DNA from: a virus
DNA: 26,922 nt
Virus record (IMG/VR): IMGVR_UViG_3300025082_000057
Coordinates: 1 to 26,922 of that record
Direction: 5' to 3' (one strand)
This document shows positions 9,923 to 16,335 of this stretch, piece after piece (positions within the stretch are counted from its first letter, which is position 1; each line of letters starts with the position of its first letter). A program made the position numbers and the translations under genes. The notes under the pieces were generated by a model. It was not told the DNA's origin and did not search any database. It saw only the letters and a program-made list of their open reading frames with translations.

Positions 9923-10186
9923 ATGACTGTTATCGAAGACCCTGTTGCACGCGCCCAAATCGCGGCTCACATCAAGACATGCGAAACTCATGATGGCGAG
10001 TTTCGGGCGGCGCTTAAACGCATCGAGTTCGGGCAAGATAATCTATGGAAGGCGATCACGCGGGGGCGTGAGACGCGGTTCCGAATGGTTATGTCTGTCG
10101 TTGGGTTTATGGCATTAATTTTGCTGGGGTTAATCGCATATATTTGGACAACCTCACTTTCAGGAGCTATTTCAGGAGCTATGTGA
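9923..10186 (+). CDS. Small single-span membrane protein, holin-like candidate
   Basis: This is an 87-residue protein. Residues 1-50 are polar, with a short helix (FRAALKRIEFGQDNLWKAI) and basic residues RGRETRFR just before one strong membrane span (about 53-76, MVMSVVGFMALILLGLIAYIWT). A short outside tail follows. The layout (soluble N-terminal coil, basic patch, one C-terminal span) resembles XhlA-type lysis proteins and some small class III holins. GGAAGG precedes the ATG by 8 bases. It stands just before a secreted protease gene, and a 3TM holin gene follows 1.8 kb on, so a role in lysis is reasonable but not shown. Its last codons carry a 12-base tandem repeat. Confidence 0.6.
   Translation: MTVIEDPVARAQIAAHIKTCETHDGEFRAALKRIEFGQDNLWKAITRGRETRFRMVMSVVGFMALILLGLIAYIWTTSLSGAISGAM
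10159..10182 (+). repeat. Tandem 12-base repeat carrying two AGGAG boxes
   Basis: TTCAGGAGCTAT occurs twice back to back at the 3' end of the small membrane protein gene, encoding a repeated Ser-Gly-Ala at the C-terminus. Each copy carries AGGAG. The second lies 14 bases before the ATG of the protease gene at 10193, so the repeat duplicates the likely ribosome binding site of the downstream gene. Confidence 0.7.
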
Positions 10187-10192
10187 ACCGAA

Positions 10193-11029
10193 ATGTTTAA
10201 AAAATTTATTCTTGTAATTTTCATAGCAGCGGCGTTTCTTATCGCGCCTACCGCACGAGCGGAGGAGAAAACCGACGCGCCTGTCCAGCGGATTGCCCAG
10301 ATGCTTTATCCCAGCGTCATGGTTGATGTTGGTAGAGGTCAAGGGTCAGGCACAATAATCTACTCTGAACGGCGCGATGACGAAGCATGGACAATGGTAT
10401 TAACAAATCATCACGTTGTAAAAAGTGCATTACAAATTCTCACAGAATTTGACCCCAAACAAGGGGAGGAGGTCAAGCGGGAGCACAGGCGTCCCGTAAA
10501 GATTCGATTTTGGTCTTACAATCAGTTTTCCTCTGCCATTGGGACAAGCGGGAGGACCGCGCATATTGTTGCATGGGACAGACACAGAGATTTGGCGCTT
10601 CTTCGAGTAGATGATAAGGAAAAAATCTATGATAATGTAGCTATTTTATGGCCCGAGGATGCCGAGGGACCTTACGTTTTTCAGAAATCATGGGCTGTAG
10701 GGTCTGGGCTAGGAAACCCCCCGTATCCGACTGAAGGATTGCTCAGCAACACCACCGCAAAAGATAAAGAGGGTTATTCCCTGTATCAAGCATCCGCGCC
10801 CATAATTTTTGGGAACAGCGGCGGTTCTTTATATGTTTACAGTGACTTACGAGAAAATTATGAATTAATAGGAGTGCCAAGCATGGTGAGTGCTGTGGGG
10901 TTTGGTTCGATAGTCAGTTTTGTCGCTTGGAGCAGACCAATTACAGAAATTCGCAGTTTTCTTAGGCAATCTAATTTTGGCTGGGTTATTGGGGACGCGC
11001 CGGAGGTGGAGGATGCTAGCGCGAACTGA
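10193..11029 (+). CDS. Secreted trypsin-like (HtrA/DegP-class) serine protease
   Basis: This is a 278-residue protein. Residues 1-23 are a Sec signal peptide: Lys-Lys, a hydrophobic core to about residue 19, then ARA before EE, so cleavage is expected after Ala23. The mature part is a chymotrypsin-fold protease. It has TNHHVV with catalytic His74, HRDLALLRV with Asp133, and FGNSGGS with nucleophile Ser209 in the GNSGG context. No PDZ domain follows, because the protein ends about 70 residues after the serine. The product should act in the periplasm or outside the cell. The gene sits seven bases after the membrane protein gene and before the endolysin-holin pair, so it may help lysis, process an envelope protein or block superinfection. 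Base composition looks more AT-rich than its neighbours, which suggests a later acquisition. The triad is seen directly; substrate and role are unknown. Confidence 0.85.
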   Translation: MFKKFILVIFIAAAFLIAPTARAEEKTDAPVQRIAQMLYPSVMVDVGRGQGSGTIIYSERRDDEAWTMVLTNHHVVKSALQILTEFDPKQGEEVKREHRRPVKIRFWSYNQFSSAIGTSGRTAHIVAWDRHRDLALLRVDDKEKIYDNVAILWPEDAEGPYVFQKSWAVGSGLGNPPYPTEGLLSNTTAKDKEGYSLYQASAPIIFGNSGGSLYVYSDLRENYELIGVPSMVSAVGFGSIVSFVAWSRPITEIRSFLRQSNFGWVIGDAPEVEDASAN

Positions 11030-11192
11030 CTGCTGCGAGAATTTGTGTGTACGGTTCTGAGGGCTGAGCGATGCGCGGGTTCGGGACCCAGATCGAGGAC
11101 CCCAATAAAGTGGACGACTACTCCATTACGGTAAAGGTGTGAAAGGGAAACATATAAATATTGTCGAAACCAAATCTCTGTAGGAGCGAAAA

Positions 11193-11528
11193 ATGTCAAC
11201 CAATAGCCAAAACGAAATCGAACCGCGGCAAGATCACTATCAGACCTATACGCACTCCACGACAGCCACGGGCGCGGCGAGTGCCGTTGCTGTTGCCGCC
11301 AATGTCAATCGTCGATATCTTCTAATCCAGAACGACGACGTTACCGATCCCGCATATATCAAGGTCGGCGCCGCGGCTGTTGCGAATGAGGGCATCAAAA
11401 TTGTTGCCGGCGGAAGCTTTGAGATGTCAAAGCAAAACGGAAATCTCTCGACTGTGGCCGTGAACTGCATTCAGGGGAACTCCGCCGAATTGCTGTTGAT
11501 CACCGAAGGCGTCAATCGCGTATCATGA
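11193..11528 (+). CDS. Small beta-rich phage protein, possible decoration or fibre-associated protein
   Basis: This is a 111-residue protein. After a polar N-terminal 25 residues comes a predicted beta sandwich: RRYLLIQNDD, AYIKVGAAAV, GIKIVAGGSFEM, then hydrophobic strands. Many phages carry a similar small protein with a 'rryLliqN.s....yv..g..a....gi.l.pGgs.e' pattern, near tail or lysis genes and without assigned function. TAGGAGCG precedes the ATG by 6 bases. The 163 bases upstream hold no clear gene. The stop is one base before the endolysin start, so the two are probably cotranslated. Confidence 0.65.
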   Translation: MSTNSQNEIEPRQDHYQTYTHSTTATGAASAVAVAANVNRRYLLIQNDDVTDPAYIKVGAAAVANEGIKIVAGGSFEMSKQNGNLSTVAVNCIQGNSAELLLITEGVNRVS

Positions 11529-11529
11529 T

Positions 11530-12009
11530 ATGTCCTTTGGCATTCAAGTTGGCGATCTCCGCGAAATCATTATTCGTCCGGCTCTTATGCACATCGAGGC
11601 GTGGTCGGAAGCGGCGGAAGAAATAGTTCTCGGAACGGCACTCACCGAGAATTATAGCAATGGCTCTCTTAGCCTGGATCAAGACGGTGGTGGTCCGGCT
11701 CTTGGCCTCTGGCAAATGGAGCGGGCCACTATGAAAGATATCGAGCAAAACTATCTCCGGTTCCGGCCCGATATTAAAGGTCGTGTCGATATGATGTATG
11801 CGGTCTGGCCAATCCCGGAAATTCAATTGTCGGGCAATCTCTATCTCGGTGCGGCAATGTGCCGATTGCATTATCTCCGACAGCCTGGCGTTTTACCCGA
11901 GGCCGGTGACTATGCCGGCCAAGGCGCCTATTACAAAAAATTTTACAACACGCTCTTGGGCGCCGGTACAACCGAGCGCTATATTGAGGCGATGGAAAGG
12001 AACTTCTGA
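11530..12009 (+). CDS. Endolysin: small lysozyme/SLT-fold transglycosylase-like protein
   Basis: This is a 159-residue protein without signal peptide or anchor. The segment LGTALTENYS followed by GPALGLWQMERAT matches the 'ES...S..GA.GLMQ' layout of soluble lytic transglycosylases. Glu40 stands at the catalytic position and GLWQM is at 59-63. Further on, LYLGAAMCRLHYLR fits the helix that follows in the fold, and an aromatic segment near 130-140 could line the sugar cleft. It is shorter than bacterial SLT proteins and amounts to a bare catalytic domain. The product would cleave peptidoglycan glycan strands once released through the holin. It begins 2 bases after the preceding stop, and its TGA shares a base with the holin ATG (TGATG). 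That endolysin-holin coupling supports the call. An alternative is a non-lytic virion-associated protein of the same fold. Confidence 0.65.
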   Translation: MSFGIQVGDLREIIIRPALMHIEAWSEAAEEIVLGTALTENYSNGSLSLDQDGGGPALGLWQMERATMKDIEQNYLRFRPDIKGRVDMMYAVWPIPEIQLSGNLYLGAAMCRLHYLRQPGVLPEAGDYAGQGAYYKKFYNTLLGAGTTERYIEAMERNF

Positions 12010-12527
12010 TGGTTTTGCCCCTGCTTCTCGGTCTTGGGATTTCACTCGCCAAGGAATTTGTGCCTGACATCATTGGCTCCATCGCCGGCAAAGAAGGCGA
12101 GGCAATTGCCGAGCGCGTAGTCGGCCTGGCGGAAGGCATCACGGGCGAGAAAGAACCGGCTTCAGTTATGAAGGCGTTGCGCGAAAATCCTGATATGGTG
12201 CTGAAACTTCAAATGGAACTCGCCGAGGAACGCCGTGAAGCCTTGAAATACGAATATCTTGATCGAGCAAGCGCGCGGCGCATGTCGATGAAAAGCGATC
12301 TTCACGCATGGGCGCAGATCATCGTCTCGATCCTTGTCACCGCCGGCTTTGGTATGATGCTCTGGGCGGTTGTCACCAAGCCGATCCCAGAAGCGTCTAG
12401 CGATATCGCGCTGATCATGCTCGGCACGTTGGCGACCGGCTTTGCCCAGGTGCTTAATTTCTGGCTTGGTTCCTCGCGAGGAAGTCAGGAGAAAGGTGAT
12501 CAGTTGGCTGCGGCAGCAAGAAAATGA
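12009..12527 (+). CDS. Holin, 3TM gene-transfer-agent type
   Basis: This is a 172-residue protein. It has a hydrophobic N-terminus (VLPLLLGLGISLA), a charged middle with NPDMVLKLQMELAEERREALKYEY and RASARRMSMKSD, then two clear membrane spans (about 101-124 and 131-155). It ends in FWLGSSRGSQEKGD. This is the layout of the 'holin of 3TMs, for gene-transfer release' family found in alphaproteobacterial gene transfer agents and related phages, including the NP-rich helix and the 'fWfGSS.gS..K' tail. It should form lesions in the inner membrane that release the endolysin encoded just upstream. The start overlaps the endolysin stop by one base. It is the last confident gene of the rightward block. 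Confidence 0.8.
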   Translation: MVLPLLLGLGISLAKEFVPDIIGSIAGKEGEAIAERVVGLAEGITGEKEPASVMKALRENPDMVLKLQMELAEERREALKYEYLDRASARRMSMKSDLHAWAQIIVSILVTAGFGMMLWAVVTKPIPEASSDIALIMLGTLATGFAQVLNFWLGSSRGSQEKGDQLAAAARK

Positions 12528-12661
12528 GCTACCGGTTCACCAAATATGTTCACTCATATATTTCGATTGCGGTTGAAACGCAACGGCGTGTGACGTTGTC
12601 GAAGTGCGGGACAGTGAAGGTGATCAAATCAAGTTGTCGATTTTGTTGCCGATATTGTTGA
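12524..12661 (+). CDS. Possible short ORF at the convergent junction
   Basis: An ATG inside the holin stop (ATGA overlap) opens a 45-codon frame, beginning MSYRFTKYVHSY and ending in a cysteine-rich stretch (SSCRFCCRYC). The coupling is like other junctions in this block. Its last 38 bases, however, overlap the 3' end of the oppositely oriented DnaA-like gene, and the Cys-rich tail looks like antisense reading of that gene. It may be a real gene truncated by the junction, or chance. Confidence 0.3.
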   Translation: MSYRFTKYVHSYISIAVETQRRVTLSKCGTVKVIKSSCRFCCRYC

Positions 12662-13037
12662 GCGAAAAGATCGTTGATGTATCGACCTCATCGACGCGTT
12701 TTTGTATCGCGAGGCAAGCATGATGAACCGACGTTGGGTCGCGGTCGATCATATGCCCTATCTGTGCCAGTGATCTGGTAGTTCTTGTCCTCGCCAAATA
12801 GCAAAATATATGTCGCGGTTCCGTGTGCGCTTTCGTCTTTCTCTTGGATCGCATTGCATTCGGAAAGATTTCAAAATAATTGCAAGTCGCATGGAAAATT
12901 TTGCCAAGGGTTTGATCGGTAGTTTTCCAGCCCGAAAGATTGGCCGACGCTCGATGGGGATCGTTGCCAACAATGATCTCTGGAAGATCGCGACGGAAAG
13001 CCAAGATCATTTGTCGGTGATGATTTGAGATGATCAA
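12624..13037 (-). CDS. Stand-alone DnaA domain IV-like DNA-binding protein
   Basis: This is a 137-residue protein. Residues about 45-115 follow the DnaA C-terminal helix-turn-helix closely: IFHATCNYFEI, RSKRKTKAHTEPRHIFCYLAR, SLAQIGHMI, then DRDPTSVHHACLAIQKR. Compare bacterial DnaA 'va.yf.i....l.s.kR.r.iv.pRqiamYLar', 'sl.eIG..fggRDHsTVlHA..ki'. There is no AAA+ ATPase domain. It would therefore bind DnaA boxes or related sites without ATP-driven assembly, perhaps marking a phage origin, competing with host DnaA or repressing transcription. The residue equal to the base-contacting His of the RDHTTV motif is Pro here, so box preference may differ. The start chosen is TTG at 13037, which overlaps the upstream TGA and has AAAGGA nine bases before it. 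An ATG at 13010 has no such site. Confidence 0.75.
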   Translation of the reverse strand: MIISNHHRQMILAFRRDLPEIIVGNDPHRASANLSGWKTTDQTLGKIFHATCNYFEIFPNAMRSKRKTKAHTEPRHIFCYLARTRTTRSLAQIGHMIDRDPTSVHHACLAIQKRVDEVDTSTIFSLNNIGNKIDNLI

Positions 13038-13462
13038 CTTATCAATCCTTTGTTTTTTAGATCAAGATGATATAGGAGAACAACGCACATTGCGGATGCC
13101 GCACTGAATGTCGGCATGATGGTCGAGCAGAGTGGTCCTCTGCCTTTCCGGCCTTCCATGCCGGCGGTGTATTTCTTAGACGACTGAGCAACGAATGTGA
13201 TCTTTTTGGTGATCTCCTCTGGCACCAGCCGTATAGCGTCTTTGAGATTGATCAAGGGGTTTGGCAAGACCATGAAAATATTTTCGTTGGGGTCAAGCCA
13301 ATATGCCATTTGCGTGCTTGATGTTCGTTTTGGCACCCAGCCGAATGCGTAATGGATGGCGGCGTTGATCTGGTAATCCGGTGCTTTCAGCTTGTAGATT
13401 TCACTGATCAGGGTTGGCAGATCGGCGGCTAGTTCTTGAGCTGATGGATAATCATTATTCAT
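13034..13462 (-). CDS. Phage ABA-sandwich-domain-like protein, unknown function
   Basis: This is a 142-residue protein. The pattern 'aaih.afgW.....w.dp.......lP.pl..l.dAi.LvPe......' ending in a PTFSAASAMCVVLLYHLDLK helix is that of the small phage protein family called the ABA sandwich domain. That family is widespread and uncharacterised. The start at 13462 is preferred over an in-frame ATG at 13555. It has GAAGG eight bases upstream, and the resulting 8-base overlap with the small membrane protein gene matches the packing of this block. The stop overlaps the TTG start of the DnaA-like gene. Confidence 0.65.
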   Translation of the reverse strand: MNNDYPSAQELAADLPTLISEIYKLKAPDYQINAAIHYAFGWVPKRTSSTQMAYWLDPNENIFMVLPNPLINLKDAIRLVPEEITKKITFVAQSSKKYTAGMEGRKGRGPLCSTIMPTFSAASAMCVVLLYHLDLKNKGLIS

Positions 13463-13634
13463 TGGAACGCCTTCTATCCATCCCACTTCGTTCGTCGACG
13501 CCTGACCTGCGTTTGCTCTCGTATTCCCATTTGCGGAACACGCGATGTTTGACATAGATCACTGCGCCGAAGATGCAGACGCCGATGCCTATTCCCAGGA
13601 AAACAAGAAAGCCGAAATTGATGGCAAAGCTCAT
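13455..13634 (-). CDS. Small single-span membrane protein (59 residues)
   Basis: This frame starts at 13634, preceded by AAGGGGAATTTTA, a good ribosome binding site. It encodes a membrane span at about residues 7-27 (FGFLVFLGIGIGVCIFGAVIY) and then a basic, polar tail with KHRVFRKW and several Arg/Lys/Asp. The N-terminus is probably outside and the charged tail cytoplasmic. It overlaps the next gene by 8 bases. No family is recognised. Its placement among accessory genes fits a host-membrane modifier. Confidence 0.6.
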   Translation of the reverse strand: MSFAINFGFLVFLGIGIGVCIFGAVIYVKHRVFRKWEYESKRRSGVDERSGMDRRRSNE

Positions 13635-13690
13635 TAAAATTCCCCTTCAAACATATTGTAATATAAATTATTTAAGTTCAAGGCCATCAT
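13634..13690 (-). CDS. Possible 18-codon ORF coupled to the membrane protein gene
   Basis: Two adjacent ATG codons follow AGGAGAGT and open an 18-residue frame (MMALNLNNLYYNMFEGEF). Its TAA shares a base with the ATG of the small membrane protein gene (TAATG). The ribosome binding site and the coupling favour translation, perhaps as a leader peptide, but the length allows no functional call. A second overlapping 15-codon frame (13668-13715) begins after AAAGGT. Confidence 0.25.
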   Translation of the reverse strand: MMALNLNNLYYNMFEGEF

Positions 13691-13719
13691 ACTCTCCTAA
13701 ACTTGGTTTTCTCATTTGA

Positions 13720-13914
13720 CTAACCTTTATCAGTTGTTGGCAATTCACTCTCTAGTTTATCGATGACATTGACAAAATCCTGCCATGAGAATTTATCACG
13801 CAATTCGAGAATATGGCGGCAGCGCCAGCACTCTGGCTCTAGAGCGATTTGATCAGCCGCGAAGGTCTTCAACATGTCAATCGCGAGGGACAACGTCTTT
13901 TGATCTATAGCCAT
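13720..13914 (-). CDS. Small acidic protein of unknown function
   Basis: This is a 64-residue protein beginning MAIDQKTLSLAIDML. The ATG at 13914 is preferred over one at 13965 because GGGGAATAGG directly precedes it. It is mostly helical, with CWRCRHILELRDKFSWQDF in the middle. That single CxxC pair is too little for a zinc site call. It follows a 27-codon ORF by one base. Codon use in 13.7-14.5 kb looks more AT-rich than in the replication genes, as is usual for accessory genes. Confidence 0.55.
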   Translation of the reverse strand: MAIDQKTLSLAIDMLKTFAADQIALEPECWRCRHILELRDKFSWQDFVNVIDKLESELPTTDKG

Positions 13915-13915
13915 C

Positions 13916-13999
13916 CTATTCCCCATACTTTGCGATACTCTTGTTGAGCTTGGTGTTGGTTCCAAGTTGCAGTAGGTGTCCCTGCTTTCTATATTTCAT
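13916..13999 (-). CDS. Very small basic ORF (27 residues)
   Basis: The ATG overlaps the stop of the upstream 146-residue gene (ATGA). The frame runs 27 codons (MKYRKQGHLLQLGTNTKLNK onward) and stops one base before the ATG of the next gene, whose ribosome binding site lies in its last codons. The exact fit between two genes is the evidence. The peptide is basic, with no span or domain. Confidence 0.45.
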   Translation of the reverse strand: MKYRKQGHLLQLGTNTKLNKSIAKYGE

Positions 14000-14436
14000 G
14001 CCGTCTCTTCCTCGATAGACATCACATCACACGCAATTCTTGGGTCTTCATCAATGAATTGTTGAACCACGACACAACGTTGGTCTGGTTGGAAATACCA
14101 TTTCCCACTCTGTCTAGATGTAAACTCCTTAATCTTGTCTGCATCTTCCTTCTGGTATTTCCCCAACCAGTGAGTGCATGAGGACAACTTCACCAGTTCG
14201 TGTGCAAGTCCGTTCTCATCTTCGTCCTTGAACCCAACTGTCATAATTGCGTTTTCCAGAATTGATTTCTCAATGTCTAGAGGTGTTGCACCCTTCTTGT
14301 GAATTGCAAGAACGTTGAAAACCTCTTGTTCGTGTTCTTGATAGGTTGCAATGAAGTCAGAAATGGTCTTGAAATTACCATCCCCATAATAGAACTCTTC
14401 ATTCTCCCAAGAACTAATTTCACTAATATTTCCCAT
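13996..14436 (-). CDS. Hypothetical protein, 146 residues
   Basis: The ATG at 14436 is chosen over an upstream frame extension because GAAAGGAGAAACAATT precedes it. The product (MGNISEISSWENEEFYYGDG onward) is acidic and soluble, mixed helix and strand. The C-terminal half contains THWLGKYQKEDADKIKEF and KWYFQPDQRCVVVQQF. I do not recognise the fold. Its start overlaps the end of the preceding gene by 14 bases. Confidence 0.65.
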   Translation of the reverse strand: MGNISEISSWENEEFYYGDGNFKTISDFIATYQEHEQEVFNVLAIHKKGATPLDIEKSILENAIMTVGFKDEDENGLAHELVKLSSCTHWLGKYQKEDADKIKEFTSRQSGKWYFQPDQRCVVVQQFIDEDPRIACDVMSIEEETA

Positions 14437-14626
14437 AATTGTTTCTCCTTTCGGGAGGGTTATCGGCCCCACGCAGACGAACGCCTTTAGGTGTATGGTG
14501 TTCAACAGGGTAACGATTCAAGATGGTTTTGACTCCGACGGTAATCTCATAATCCCCGTCAAAAGTTGTAATCACTTGATCCTCAAACCGATACCTGTAT
14601 TCTACCGGTACTGTGATCAGCACCAT
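14423..14626 (-). CDS. Small beta-rich hypothetical protein downstream of SSB
   Basis: This is a 67-residue protein. The ATG shares one base with the SSB stop (TGATG), so translation is coupled. The first half reads as alternating strands (VLITVPVEYRYRFEDQVITT, then DYEITVGVKTILN). The tail is basic and proline-containing. It may assist SSB or be an independent small accessory protein. No family recognised. Confidence 0.6.
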   Translation of the reverse strand: MVLITVPVEYRYRFEDQVITTFDGDYEITVGVKTILNRYPVEHHTPKGVRLRGADNPPERRNNYGKY

Positions 14627-15051
14627 CAGAACGGGACATCTTCGTCGATGCCGGCGCCGCCATCGGAAGGAGCGGGATCATCGTCGGTCGTTCGTTGGCT
14701 GTCCAAAGATTCGGAGCCCTTCGAATCGAGCATTTTCATGACACCGTTATATCCTGAGCAGATTACTTCCGTCGAATATTTATCGGTGCCGTCTTGCGCC
14801 GTCCACTTGCGGGTTTGCAGCTTGCCCTCGATATAGACGAGCGATCCCTTGTGGAGATATTGATTGGCGATCTCGGCCAGCTTGCCGAACATGACGATGC
14901 GGTGCCATTCCGTCTTTTCCTTCGTCTGACCATCCTTCTTCCATTTCTCGGAAGTGGCCATCGACAGGTTAGCGACGGAATCGCCGCTTTGAAGTTGGCG
15001 CAATTCGACATCTCTGCCGAGGCGCCCGATGAGTTGGACTTTATTTAGCAT
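14626..15051 (-). CDS. ssb: Single-stranded DNA-binding protein
   Basis: This is a 141-residue protein with a complete bacterial-type OB fold. It begins [18 protein letters not shown], followed by [35 protein letters not shown] and [14 protein letters not shown] Ser/Asp/Gly-rich linker then leads to the acidic tip DEDVPF that recruits SSB partner proteins. It coats single-stranded DNA in replication and recombination and would cooperate with the Rad52-like protein encoded 270 bases upstream. Length is near the usual for phage SSBs. The start at 15051 overlaps the small upstream gene by 11 bases. Confidence 0.95.
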   Translation of the reverse strand: MLNKVQLIGRLGRDVELRQLQSGDSVANLSMATSEKWKKDGQTKEKTEWHRIVMFGKLAEIANQYLHKGSLVYIEGKLQTRKWTAQDGTDKYSTEVICSGYNGVMKMLDSKGSESLDSQRTTDDDPAPSDGGAGIDEDVPF

Positions 15052-15289
15052 TGGCTTTCTCTATTTCATTGACATTGGCGGTTGGCATGGGTTGCCATTC
15101 AAATCGTTGCCAGTCAAAAGCTCGGAATCTCACCGTGTCGGCGGAAGCAATATCGATATCGATGCTATGAACATCGTTCATCTTAAGCAGAGTATCCTGC
15201 AAGGCTTCCGTCTGCGTTTTGGCAAACACGCCAAAGCTTTTCACGACAACGTCGTGAACTTCTACATCGTAGTATTTAAACACACTCAT
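15041..15289 (-). CDS. Small protein, paralogue of the gene at 16000-16335
   Basis: This is an 82-residue protein. The N-terminus [23 protein letters not shown] and the next 25 residues ([19 protein letters not shown]) align with the gene at 16000-16335 (MSNFKYYDVKIKEVVV..., GALQEVFEEMSKVRDLDF). The two are paralogues sharing a strand-strand-helix core of about 45 residues. The C-terminal part ([16 protein letters not shown]) is unrelated. The start region lies in a 55-base duplicated segment that includes the ribosome binding site. It stands between the Rad52-like and SSB genes, so a recombination-linked role is possible. Confidence 0.6.
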   Translation of the reverse strand: MSVFKYYDVEVHDVVVKSFGVFAKTQTEALQDTLLKMNDVHSIDIDIASADTVRFRAFDWQRFEWQPMPTANVNEIEKANAK

Positions 15290-15341
15290 TCTTCCCTCTT
15301 TCAGAAAGGTTTGAAGTTATGCGGTGTCACGTCCTTTCAGC
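15287..15341 (-). repeat. 55-base direct repeat, copy 1 (Rad52 3' end and leader of small gene)
   Basis: This segment matches 16333-16387 at 51 of 55 positions, including a 28-base exact core. It covers the start codon and ribosome binding site of the small gene at 15041-15289 and the last codons of the Rad52-like gene (LKGRDTA and stop). Confidence 0.9.
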
Positions 15342-16000
15342 CTTTCTATCATTGATGCGGTTCGCTCCTGTATGACATCCGTGAGATGTTGGGCCATATC
15401 AGGCTCACGGCTCCTTACGAATCTGAAAGTCTCTTTGATCTCGGCCTTCCATGCTTTGAACGAGGTGTCGTCCCAATCCGTGTCATTGCAGATTCGAATG
15501 TTTTCGTCGGTCCATGTTTGATCTATACCGCGTTGCTCCGCGGCTTGCTTTGCTTCGGCCTCCGCTATATCGGCCGATGTTCCGACATCGCGCTGGTCTT
15601 TGTCGTAAAGCGCCAGGCCAAACGGATTGCCGAACGTCATAAACGCCCGCTTCATCGCATCGGTTTCGGCTTCCTTTGATGCCGATTCGTGGTTGTTGCC
15701 GGCGTTCTTCATCACGCCGTGGCCCGTGCCGGTTCCTTCCCGAATGAGGGAGTAGCCGCCTTCACCGTGAATGGTAATGCGAACGCGAGCGAGATAGGTG
15801 CATTTGACACCATCTTGATTCACGCATTCCATACTGATCGTCTCGCGTGACCATTTGCCAAATCCGAATATGCGATTGGCTTCGGCGATGGCGTGCCAGC
15901 CTTCGATGTACGAGACTTGCCCGTCGCCCTGTTTGCGCTGTCGGACCTTCGACTTGTCGAGCTTGTCCGACAGGCTGGCCTTTTGTTCCTCACTGAACAT
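15317..16000 (-). CDS. Rad52-family single-strand annealing protein
   Basis: This is a 227-residue protein. Residues about 15-140 have the Rad52/Rad22 signature in order: LDKSKVRQRKQGDGQVSYIEGW, ANRIFGFGKWSRE, ARVRITIHGEGGYS, REGTGTGHG (88-96), HESASKEAETDAMKRAFMTFG and FGLALYDKDQR. The C-terminal 85 residues are charged, helical and probably carry partner contacts. The protein should bind single-stranded DNA as a ring and anneal complementary strands. In phages it pairs with an exonuclease and SSB, and here a PD-(D/E)XK nuclease and SSB are in the same block. The ATG overlaps the upstream stop by one base (TGATG). The last codons belong to a duplicated segment. Confidence 0.9.
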   Translation of the reverse strand: MFSEEQKASLSDKLDKSKVRQRKQGDGQVSYIEGWHAIAEANRIFGFGKWSRETISMECVNQDGVKCTYLARVRITIHGEGGYSLIREGTGTGHGVMKNAGNNHESASKEAETDAMKRAFMTFGNPFGLALYDKDQRDVGTSADIAEAEAKQAAEQRGIDQTWTDENIRICNDTDWDDTSFKAWKAEIKETFRFVRSREPDMAQHLTDVIQERTASMIERLKGRDTA

Positions 16001-16335
16001 CAGGCTTTCTCGCCGACGCCATCATTGGCAATGCCATCGAGGGTCGCTTCATGCGCTTCCTCGCGCGCATCGCTTTCGGCGTCTTTGGCCGCTTCTTCTC
16101 GACGGCGAGCTGCCGCGGTTTGTTTGTTCTTCTCGAACTCGGCGGTCTTTTTCTCGTTCACGATTACGTCATAGAGGATCATCGTCCCGTTGCGGGTTGT
16201 GAAGTCGAGATCACGCACCTTCGACATTTCTTCGAAGACTTCCTGCAGTGCGCCGAACGGGCTGGTTGCAAAAATTTCGTTCTTGTTGACGACGACTTCT
16301 TTGATTTTCACATCGTAATATTTGAAATTCGACAT
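16000..16335 (-). CDS. Small protein, paralogue of the gene at 15041-15289, with charged tail
   Basis: This is a 111-residue protein with the MSNFKYYDVKIKEVVV core shared with the gene at 15041-15289. The second half is a highly charged helix (EFEKNKQTAAARRREEAAKD and on), likely a coiled coil, which the paralogue lacks. GAAGGAGGAAAGA precedes the ATG. The stop overlaps the Rad52-like start. The conserved pairing with a Rad52-type gene on both sides suggests a partner or regulator of annealing, but this is inference. Confidence 0.65.
   Translation of the reverse strand: MSNFKYYDVKIKEVVVNKNEIFATSPFGALQEVFEEMSKVRDLDFTTRNGTMILYDVIVNEKKTAEFEKNKQTAAARRREEAAKDAESDAREEAHEATLDGIANDGVGEKA

Noticed and set aside
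11078-11093. GGGTTCGGGACCC, resembling a tRNA T-arm
   Set aside because: The loop is not seven bases with a five-pair stem, and no acceptor or anticodon arm fits around it.
11071-11142. 23-codon ORF (MRGFGTQIEDPNKVDDY...) before the small beta-rich gene
   Set aside because: Only a weak ribosome binding site and no coupling to neighbours; cannot be told from chance.
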